From an uncultured Bacteroidales bacterium (GTDB lineage Bacteria > Bacteroidota > Bacteroidia > Bacteroidales > UBA932): a stretch of DNA of 10,374 nucleotides. This document shows, in pieces, positions 1 to 5,598 of this stretch (positions are counted from its first letter, which is position 1; every line of letters begins with the position of its first letter). The notes under the pieces are model-generated. The model was not told the DNA's origin. It was given only the letters and a program-made list of their open reading frames with translations, and searched no databases. The stretch covers positions 1 through 10,374 of the forward strand of contig CAJOMB010000050.1 of the NCBI GenBank assembly GCA_905235615.1, given 5' to 3'. Position numbers and translations under genes: made by a program.

Positions 1-3
1 GAA

Positions 4-35
4 TTTGCAAAGTTGGCGAAGTTGCGCTATTTTTG
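4..35 (+). promoter_or_regulatory. Bacteroidota-type promoter of rsgA-MATE
   Basis: TTTG at 4-7 is followed after exactly 20 nt by TATTTTTG at 28-35. This fits the Bacteroidota housekeeping promoter (-33 TTTG, about 19-21 nt, -7 TAnnTTTG). Transcription would start near 40-43, giving a leader of about 17 nt before the ATG at 59. A purine-rich AAGGAA at 50-55 may help initiation. The position rules out the longer rsgA reading frame that begins with TTG at 5, because that codon would lie inside the promoter. The match is seen in the sequence; activity is inferred. Confidence 0.65.
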
Positions 36-58
36 TGGAGATTGCGAAGAAGGAACGT

Positions 59-988
59 ATGAAAACAGGTGAAGCAACAATTGTGAAGAATGCCGGCAGC
101 CATTACTTGCTGTCGGAACTGCCTGCGTGGGAGGTGTTTCCCGCCGTGCTGCGGGGGAAAATCCGCCTCAAGGCCAGCGAAATCACCAATCCCATTGCGG
201 TGGGGGACCATGTGAGCTATGAGACAGACGCCGACGGAAACGCCGTCATCACGGAAATTCTGCCCCGGTGCAACTATGTGATCCGGCGCTCCACCAACCT
301 GTCCCGACAGGCGCACATCATCGCCGCCAACGTGGACCGGGCCTACCTGGTGGTGTCGCTGTACTTCCCGGAGGTGAAACTCCCCTTCCTGGACCGCATC
401 CTGGTCACCTGCCAGCTCTACGGCATCCCGGCCACCATCGTCCTGTCAAAAGTGGACATGTACCGGGAAGAAGACCCCGAGGGCCTGGCCCGTTTCCATT
501 CCATCTACGAGGGCGCCGGTTACCCGGTGATGGAGACTTCCGTGGTAAGCGGAGAAGGGATTGCCGAAATCCGCGAGGCCTGCCAAGGGAAGGTGAACCT
601 GTTTTCCGGAGAATCCGGCGTAGGGAAAAGCTCCTTGATCAAGGCGCTGGACCCGTCGCTGGATCCCAAGATCGGCGCCATTTCATCGGCCCACCTGCAA
701 GGGAAGCACACCACCTCCCTGTACGAGATGTATCCGCTGGCAACCGGCGGCTATGTCATTGATTCTCCAGGGATTCGGGGCTTCGGCCTGGTGGATGTCC
801 AGAAGGAGGAAATTGCCCGCTACTTCCCGGAAATGCTCCGGGCGGCCGATGGCTGCCGCTTCACCCCCTGCACGCATACCCACGAGCCCGGCTGTGCGGT
901 GAAGGCCGCCGTAGAGGCGGGCCTCATCTCCCCGGAGCGCTACAACTCCTACCTGGGTATGTTGGAAGAGGATAAAAAGTTCCGGTGA
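59..988 (+). CDS. rsgA: Ribosome small-subunit biogenesis GTPase RsgA
   Basis: This is a 309-residue circularly permuted GTPase that acts in late 30S assembly. An N-terminal OB-fold (about residues 1-75, with the family-like NPIAVGDHV stretch) precedes the GTPase domain, whose motifs appear in the permuted order G4-G1-G3: SKVD at 130-133, GESGVGKSS at 184-192 and DSPGIRGFG at 235-243. The switch region GKHTT lies near 215-219. The C-terminal zinc-binding pattern is C266-x4-C271-x-H273-x5-C279. The ATG at 59 was chosen because it gives the usual family length and follows a good promoter; the frame stays open to a TTG at 5. The G4 motif has Ser where NKxD is usual. The last 4 nt overlap the start of the MATE gene, suggesting translational coupling. 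Confidence 0.95.
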   Translation: MKTGEATIVKNAGSHYLLSELPAWEVFPAVLRGKIRLKASEITNPIAVGDHVSYETDADGNAVITEILPRCNYVIRRSTNLSRQAHIIAANVDRAYLVVSLYFPEVKLPFLDRILVTCQLYGIPATIVLSKVDMYREEDPEGLARFHSIYEGAGYPVMETSVVSGEGIAEIREACQGKVNLFSGESGVGKSSLIKALDPSLDPKIGAISSAHLQGKHTTSLYEMYPLATGGYVIDSPGIRGFGLVDVQKEEIARYFPEMLRAADGCRFTPCTHTHEPGCAVKAAVEAGLISPERYNSYLGMLEEDKKFR

Positions 989-2412
989 AACTAAATAAAG
1001 AAATACTGCGATTGGCGGTCCCCAGCATCCTGGCGGGCATTACCGTGCCCTTGGTGGGCATGGTGGACATAGCCGTGGCGGGGCATTTGCCGGGCGGCTC
1101 TTCGGCAGCGCTCATCGGCAGCATTTCCGTGGGCACCATGCTCTTTGACCTGCTGTACTGGAACTTCACCTTCCTCCGGGCCGGCACGGGCGGGCTCACT
1201 GCCCAGGCCTACGGGAGGCAGATGGCCGATCAGGTCGGCCATGACGGCCTCATGCCCGGCACCAACGCCTCCGTCATGCCCGGCTCCGACCGGGCATCTG
1301 CCCAGCCGGGCCGCATCCTGGGGCGGGCGCTCCGGATAGCCCTTCTGAGCGGCCTGGCCCTCATCGCCCTGCAATGGGTGGTGGTTCAGCTGGCCTTCTT
1401 AGTGGTCCGGTGCAGCCCCGAAGTGCAGCAGTTCGCCACCCGCTACTTCTACATCCGCATCTGGGCGGCACCCGCCACCCTGTCTCTCTTTGCCTTCAAA
1501 GGCTGGTTCATCGGCCTGCAGGACAGCGTGCGCCCCATGGTGGCCGACCTCCTGGTAAACGGACTCAACATGCTGCTTTCCGCCGCCCTGGCCTTCGGCT
1601 GGGCCGGCCTGCCCGCCATGGGCTTTGACGGCGTGGCCGTGGGCACCGTGATGGCCCAGTGGAGCGGTTTCGCCTACTGCCTGTCCGCCGCCCGCCACCG
1701 CTATGCGTGGAATGTAAGCACCTTATGTTCAGATAGTTCCGCCAATCCTCCCGAGCAGAACCAACCTTTCTTCAGCCTCAACCGGGACCTCTTCCTTCGC
1801 AGCGTGGGCATGATTGCGGTTTATATCGGCTTTACCGTCCTGTCGGCCCGGTACGGAGACCTCATGCTGGCGGTGAGCGCCATCCTCATGAAATTCCTCA
1901 TGCTCTTCAGCTACTTCACGGACGGCTTCGCCTTTGCCGGAGAGGCCCTGACAGGCCGTTTCATCGGCGAAAGCTCCCCGGAAGGCGTACAGAGCACCGT
2001 GCGCCAGACCTTCGCCTGGAGCTGGGCCATGGCAGGCGGTTTCATGCTGCTGTACGGCCTGGGCGGCACACCGCTTCTGAGGCTCATGACATCGGCCCCG
2101 GAGGTGGTGGAAGCGGGGAGGCAATTCTTCCCCTGGCTGCTGTTGATGCCGCTTATCGGCTGCCCGGCCTTCCTGTGGGACGGCATCTTTATCGGCGCCA
2201 CCGCAAGCCGAGACCTTCGGAACAGCACCCTCCTTTGCGCCGTGGGTTTCTTCGCCGTCTGGTTTGTGGGCCTGGCACTCGGGGCCGATTCCACCCCCGA
2301 GCGGGCCATTCACCTGCTCATGGGCGCCTACTTCACGCACCTGGCCGTCCGTGCGCTCTATCTGACGCTCCGTTACCGCCCCGCCGTCCTTTTACCCTTG
2401 ACAGCTAAGTAA
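985..2412 (+). CDS. dinF: DinF-type MATE efflux transporter carrying an in-frame palindromic insert
   Basis: This 475-residue multidrug and toxin extrusion (MATE) protein should span the inner membrane with about 12 helices and export cationic or toxic compounds by ion antiport; the substrate is unknown. It aligns from memory with E. coli DinF along its length: the start (LAVPSILAGITVPLVGMVD), FLRAGTGGLTAQAYG at residues 64-77, LNRDLFLRS and the late DGIFIGAT motif. It starts with GTG at 985, overlapping the rsgA stop as GTGA. Residues 80-106 are extra compared with DinF. They lie in the loop between helices 2 and 3, expected to be cytoplasmic, and are encoded by the repeat at 1222-1302. Removing them leaves a loop of normal length, so the protein is probably still functional. 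Family assignment is firm; the gene symbol is by similarity only. Confidence 0.88.
   Translation: MKLNKEILRLAVPSILAGITVPLVGMVDIAVAGHLPGGSSAALIGSISVGTMLFDLLYWNFTFLRAGTGGLTAQAYGRQMADQVGHDGLMPGTNASVMPGSDRASAQPGRILGRALRIALLSGLALIALQWVVVQLAFLVVRCSPEVQQFATRYFYIRIWAAPATLSLFAFKGWFIGLQDSVRPMVADLLVNGLNMLLSAALAFGWAGLPAMGFDGVAVGTVMAQWSGFAYCLSAARHRYAWNVSTLCSDSSANPPEQNQPFFSLNRDLFLRSVGMIAVYIGFTVLSARYGDLMLAVSAILMKFLMLFSYFTDGFAFAGEALTGRFIGESSPEGVQSTVRQTFAWSWAMAGGFMLLYGLGGTPLLRLMTSAPEVVEAGRQFFPWLLLMPLIGCPAFLWDGIFIGATASRDLRNSTLLCAVGFFAVWFVGLALGADSTPERAIHLLMGAYFTHLAVRALYLTLRYRPAVLLPLTAK
1222..1302 (+). repeat. Palindromic element inserted in frame in the MATE gene (copy 1)
   Basis: This 81-nt segment (27 codons, residues 80-106) holds three adjacent inverted repeats. 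Hairpin A is ATGGCCGA (1222-1229), loop TCAGG, TCGGCCAT (1235-1242). The middle helix is GACGG (1243-1247) with CCGTC (1271-1275) around a 23-nt loop. Hairpin B is ATGCCCGG (1276-1283), loop CTCCGA, CCGGGCAT (1290-1297). Positions 1271-1301 match the atpG copy at 30 of 31 bases. The encoded peptide has ADQVGHD and VMPGSDRASA. All pairings were read directly; calling it a mobile or proliferating element is inference from the second copy. Confidence 0.85.
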
Positions 2413-2436
2413 TTGTCCCACAACGCATTATAATAC

Positions 2437-2465
2437 ATTCCTCGTTCAAAAATCGAACGAGGAAT
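2437..2465. terminator. Hairpin between convergent MATE and OPA transporter genes
   Basis: ATTCCTCGTTC at 2437-2447 pairs perfectly with GAACGAGGAAT at 2455-2465 around a 7-nt loop (AAAAATC). It lies 24 nt after the MATE stop and about 45 nt past the stop of the minus-strand transporter. A perfect 11-bp stem between convergent genes fits a bidirectional terminator. No long U tract follows on either strand, so efficient intrinsic termination is uncertain. Confidence 0.6.
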
Positions 2466-2472
2466 ATACTAC

Positions 2473-2495
2473 AACTCGCAGAGAATCAACGAGTT
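2473..2495 (-). terminator. Second hairpin downstream of the OPA transporter gene
   Basis: AACTCG (2473-2478) pairs with CGAGTT (2490-2495) around an 11-nt loop. The flanks offer a competing pairing of ACAACT (2471-2476) with AGTTGT (2496-2501). It starts 15 nt beyond the minus-strand transporter stop and precedes the stronger hairpin at 2437-2465. It may be part of a two-step 3' end for that transcript. The stem is short and no U tract follows, so the call is weak. Confidence 0.3.
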
Positions 2496-2510
2496 AGTTG
2501 TCAAGCCCAA

Positions 2511-3863
2511 TTACCGGCGCAGGTATTTCCAACCCACAAGCGGGAGGGTGAAAGCAAGAAGGCACGCCACGGTCCAGAAAATGGACACCGGCAGGAAGTT
2601 GTAGCTGTCTCCGGCGGTGAATCCCTGGATGAGATAGCCGCTGGCCACACTCTGCAAGCCGGCGGCGGCGTAACTGGAGATGCCCACGATACCCAAGGCC
2701 GCGCCCGTAGCCTTGCGGGGCACGAAGTCCAGGGCCATGAGCCCGGCCACAATGCAGAACACAATGCTGAAGGAGAAACTGAAGAGGGCCACCAACAGCA
2801 TGTTCAGCACAAAGCCGCCTTCCAGGAAAAGGAAACCGGAGAGCGAAGCCATCGCCAGGATGCCGGAGAGCAGCACAGGACGGGCCCGGTTGCCGCGGAA
2901 CAGGCGGTCGGAAAGCCAGCCGGCCAGGAGATTCCCGGTAATCCCGAACGCCTCTGCATAGCCAATCACCTGGGCCGCCTCCTTCAGGGAGAAGGCCTTC
3001 TGCTTCTGCAGAAACAGGACGCCCCAGTCGCTCACGGCATGTTGCGTCACGTAGAGAAAGGCCGTGGAAATGGCAATGACCCAGATGCCCGGATGCCTGA
3101 AAACCCATTTCTGCAATTCCTTCGTGGGCTTTTTGTCCAGTTCCTTCACCGGCTCTCCGGACAGTTCCTGCACGGAAGGAAGGCCCTCGCTCTCAGGCGT
3201 ATCGGAAATAAAAATCAGGGAAATGGCCAGGCCGACAACCCCGCACAGCGCCGCCGCAAGAAAGCCCCACTGCCAGCCGGCCGCCGCCACGATGAAGCCC
3301 GTCATCACCATGGAAACGGACTTGCCCAACTGCGGGGTGGAGCTGAAAATGCTGTAGCGCGTACCGCGGACGGCCAGCGGGAACCAGCGGGACAGGCTAA
3401 TGGTGCCGGGCGGCGAACCCATGGACTGCACCCAGCCGTTGATGCCCCACAGAATGAGGAAGGTAATGAAAATGAGCGCAGAGCCCATTCCCAGCGGCGT
3501 TGTCAGGAGCCCCATCCAACCCAGAATGAGATTGATAAGGGCCGATACCCCGATGCCCGCCGCCATGAACCGGCGGATATTGCAATAGTCCGCGATGAAG
3601 CCGTTGGAAAACTTCCCCACCGCATACACAAAGTAAAAGGCCGAACTGATAAGGCCCAGCTGCCCGGCCGTGAGCACCCCGCCGTCAATGAGCGGCTGCT
3701 TCACCACGCCCAGCGTTCCACGGCAGACGTAGTAGAGGGTATAGGCCAGGGTGACGCCCCAGAAGGTCCGTTCCCGAAGGCGCTTGTACGTGGCGTCCAC
3801 CTCCCCGGCGGGAACAGGCGTCTCCCGGGGCTTGCTGATACGGAAAAAGGAGTAGAAAGACAT
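2511..3863 (-). CDS. OPA-family (GlpT/UhpT-like) MFS organophosphate transporter
   Basis: This 450-residue major facilitator protein of the organophosphate:phosphate antiporter family has about 12 membrane helices. It aligns with E. coli GlpT from the N-terminus (EVDATYKRLRERTFWGV, then YYVCR with R48 at the GlpT Arg45 position) through K84 (GlpT Lys80), the ADYCNIRRFM loop, SMGSPP at 147-152 and SDRLFRGNR at 318-326. A charged central loop at about 221-252 separates the two halves. Two substrate-site positions differ by my alignment: Gln274 replaces GlpT Arg269, and Arg159 replaces His165. The substrate therefore cannot be assumed to be glycerol-3-phosphate or a hexose phosphate; a UhpC-like sensor is an alternative. 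The start is 3 nt after the HAD phosphatase stop, so the two are almost certainly cotranscribed. Confidence 0.85.
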   Translation of the reverse strand: MSFYSFFRISKPRETPVPAGEVDATYKRLRERTFWGVTLAYTLYYVCRGTLGVVKQPLIDGGVLTAGQLGLISSAFYFVYAVGKFSNGFIADYCNIRRFMAAGIGVSALINLILGWMGLLTTPLGMGSALIFITFLILWGINGWVQSMGSPPGTISLSRWFPLAVRGTRYSIFSSTPQLGKSVSMVMTGFIVAAAGWQWGFLAAALCGVVGLAISLIFISDTPESEGLPSVQELSGEPVKELDKKPTKELQKWVFRHPGIWVIAISTAFLYVTQHAVSDWGVLFLQKQKAFSLKEAAQVIGYAEAFGITGNLLAGWLSDRLFRGNRARPVLLSGILAMASLSGFLFLEGGFVLNMLLVALFSFSFSIVFCIVAGLMALDFVPRKATGAALGIVGISSYAAAGLQSVASGYLIQGFTAGDSYNFLPVSIFWTVACLLAFTLPLVGWKYLRR

Positions 3864-3866
3864 ACC

Positions 3867-4478
3867 CTACAGGTCCTTTAGAAGCTCCCCAAGACTGCTT
3901 CCGGGAGCATAATAGCGGGCGTCCAAGCCTACGGCTATGGCCCCGTCCACATTGGCCCGGTTGTCATCTATGAAAACGATCTCCCCTGCGGGAAGGCCCA
4001 CCCGGCGGATGGCCTCCCTATAAAATTGGGCCGATGGCTTGAGCATCTTCATCTCGCAGGAGATGAACTGGCCGGCGAAGGTTTCCTCCGGGTCCACCCC
4101 CACCTCCCTGAGCGCCTGCAGGCAGAAAGGCATGGAAATGGGGTTGTTGTTGGAAAGCAGGTAGAGGGGGTATCGGCCCTTCAGGCGGGCAATCAAGGCC
4201 GGAGCCTCGGGATTCACCCGGTCCAAAAGGCACTTCATGGCACGGTCCACGTCCGAGGGAACGCAGCCGGGGCGGGAATCGGCCAGGACCCGGGAACGGA
4301 AGTCATCTGCACTGAGAATCCCCTCTTCCATATCCCCGTAAATGCCCTTCTGGTGATACGGATCCAGAAGCTCGGTGATGCGCTCAAAGCCCAGGATTTC
4401 CCGGAAGCCCCGGATGCACCGCTCCATATTGAGTTCAATGAGAACCCCGCCGATATCGAAAACTACTGCTTTTGCCAT
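3867..4478 (-). CDS. HAD-superfamily (subfamily IA, YihX-like) phosphatase
   Basis: This 203-residue soluble hydrolase has all four HAD motifs. Motif I is VVFDIGGVL with nucleophile D8. Motif II is LLSNNN with S109. Motif III is MLKP with K147. Motif IV is FIDDNRANVDGA with D171 and D172. An alpha-helical cap covers about residues 15-90. The DIGGVL form of motif I, with Gly two residues after the nucleophile, and DDNxxNVDGA resemble E. coli YihX, a glucose-1-phosphate phosphatase. HAD enzymes vary widely in substrate, so the exact reaction is unknown. It is the first gene of a pair with the OPA transporter 3 nt downstream, which makes action on an imported phosphate ester plausible. The ATG at 4478 places D8 as close to the N-terminus as is usual. 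Confidence 0.85.
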   Translation of the reverse strand: MAKAVVFDIGGVLIELNMERCIRGFREILGFERITELLDPYHQKGIYGDMEEGILSADDFRSRVLADSRPGCVPSDVDRAMKCLLDRVNPEAPALIARLKGRYPLYLLSNNNPISMPFCLQALREVGVDPEETFAGQFISCEMKMLKPSAQFYREAIRRVGLPAGEIVFIDDNRANVDGAIAVGLDARYYAPGSSLGELLKDL

Positions 4479-4485
4479 GATTCTG

Positions 4486-4493
4486 CAAAGATA
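4486..4493 (-). promoter_or_regulatory. Possible -7 box of the HAD-transporter pair
   Basis: On the minus strand the sequence reads TATCTTTG, an exact match to the Bacteroidota -7 box TAnnTTTG. It ends only 7 nt before the ATG at 4478. No clear TTTG is found about 20 nt upstream (only CTTTCC at 4512-4517). If used, the transcript would begin at or just before the start codon. The single-box match could be chance. Confidence 0.35.
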
Positions 4494-4522
4494 AGACTTT
4501 TTCCATTAAGGGGAAAGAAGAA

Positions 4523-4554
4523 GCCCGCCTGCGAATTTCACAATTGGCAGCGGG
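4523..4554 (-). terminator. Candidate terminator after the YitT gene
   Basis: On the minus strand CCCGCTGC (4554-4547) pairs with GCAGGCGGG (4532-4524) with one bulged G. An inner AATT/AATT pairing (4542-4545 with 4534-4537) closes a short loop. A pyrimidine run, CTTCTTCTTTCC, follows immediately. It lies about 80 nt past the yitT stop and about 45 nt before the HAD start, where a terminator separating the two units would be expected. The tract is not pure U, so strength is uncertain. Confidence 0.45.
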
Positions 4555-4566
4555 TTATTATAGTAA

Positions 4567-4591
4567 GGTATCAATATTTATGTCTGATACC
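4567..4591. other. Inverted repeat in the YitT-HAD spacer
   Basis: GGTATCA (4567-4573) and TGATACC (4585-4591) form a perfect 7-bp inverted repeat around an 11-nt AT-rich centre. It lies about 90-110 nt upstream of the HAD start and 46 nt past the yitT stop. It could be an operator for the phosphatase-transporter pair or a hairpin in the yitT 3' end. Nothing in the sequence decides between these. Confidence 0.35.
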
Positions 4592-4636
4592 CCATTATTC
4601 CAATACCGTGCCAAAAACGGCGCGAGTCCTGAAATT

Positions 4637-5563
4637 TTACTGATTTTTTTTCTTCTTCCGTTTTTTCTGGTTCCAGTCTCCGTAAATTTCGCTCACGTTG
4701 CCGGCCGTGATGAAGCCGTGGATGTCGTTCTTCTTGAGGTAGTCCATCAGGCCCGAAAACTCGTCCTGGGTAAGGAGGGCCTGGATTTCCACATTCTGAT
4801 GGCCGTTATAACCGCCCGTCACATTGTACAGGGAGCAGCCGCGCTGCAGTTCTTCGATAATGTACTTCCGGATTTCCTCATAGCGGGAGGAGATGATGCA
4901 CACCCGCTTGCGGCGGTTCAGGCCGGCCGTGAAATGATCCAGCGCCAGACCGTTGATCCAGGTGCCGATAAGGCCCACCACCACCATGCGGAAAGGGTTG
5001 ATGGCAAAAGCCGTGCAGCAGATGAGGGCGCCCGCCACCGACACGGAAGTGCCGATGTCGAAGTGCAGGTACTTGTTCACAATCTTGGCCAGGATGTCCA
5101 GGCCCCCGGTGGAAGCGTTGATGTTGAACAGGATGGTCTGCGAGGCACTCAGGATGAGGACGAAGCACAGGAGATCCAGCCAGACGTCTCCCATCATGGA
5201 CGTGGCCCCCGGCTCCATGACGCGCTCCACGGGGAAAACCATCTCCCAGAATTCGATGAATGGGCCCAGGATGAGGGCGGTATAAACCGTCTTGGAGCCA
5301 AATTCATGGCCGATCAGGAACCAGGCCAGAATAAGGAGGATGGCGTTGATGACGGTCACCACAACGGACACCTTGACGGTGATTCCAGCCAGGCCGAAAA
5401 GGCCGGAAACGACCATGGACAAGCCCGTGATGGAACCGATAACCAGGTTGCTAGGCATGAGGAAATAGTATACGGCGGCCGCGGCAATGAGCATGGCCAC
5501 CGTCATGATGAACAGTTCCTTCCAGAATTTCCAGCTTCCCAGCGTTTGAAGCAATTCTTTCAT
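4637..5563 (-). CDS. YitT-family membrane protein with C-terminal DUF2179 domain
   Basis: This 308-residue protein has the two-part layout of the YitT family. An N-terminal membrane domain (about residues 13-210, five or six hydrophobic helices) contains NASTGGLDILAKI at 149-161, close to the family's STGG-D-I signature. A cytoplasmic DUF2179 domain covers about 217-297, beginning RRKRVCIISS and including the VTGGYNG turn at 248-254. The molecular function is unknown; a transporter-like role is often suggested. The tail is strongly basic (residues 300-307, KKRKKKKN). The start lies 35 nt after the atpG stop with no promoter visible between them, so it may be expressed by read-through from the ATP synthase operon. 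Confidence 0.88.
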   Translation of the reverse strand: MKELLQTLGSWKFWKELFIMTVAMLIAAAAVYYFLMPSNLVIGSITGLSMVVSGLFGLAGITVKVSVVVTVINAILLILAWFLIGHEFGSKTVYTALILGPFIEFWEMVFPVERVMEPGATSMMGDVWLDLLCFVLILSASQTILFNINASTGGLDILAKIVNKYLHFDIGTSVSVAGALICCTAFAINPFRMVVVGLIGTWINGLALDHFTAGLNRRKRVCIISSRYEEIRKYIIEELQRGCSLYNVTGGYNGHQNVEIQALLTQDEFSGLMDYLKKNDIHGFITAGNVSEIYGDWNQKKRKKKKNQ

Positions 5564-5598
5564 TTGGGTTGGTTTTAGTGCGTAAAGGGTACTCTTGC

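Noticed and set aside
1729..2340. 203-codon minus-strand open frame opposite the MATE gene
   Set aside because: The composition (Glu, Gly, His, Ala) reflects the complement of hydrophobic codons, with no domain.
3086..3099. A third copy of the palindromic element, suggested by GATGCCCGGATGCC in the OPA transporter gene
   Set aside because: Only the ATGCCCGG string is shared. No matching arm, no stem A and no normal-length disruption of the protein is present.
3039..3881. 280-codon plus-strand open frame opposite the OPA transporter
   Set aside because: It is antisense to a clear membrane protein; its Arg-, Gln- and His-rich low-complexity composition indicates a shadow.
4544..5578. 344-codon open frame on the plus strand across the YitT gene
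   Set aside because: It is antisense to a well-supported gene, rich in His, Asp and Gly as expected from a reversed GC-rich frame, and has no recognisable domain.
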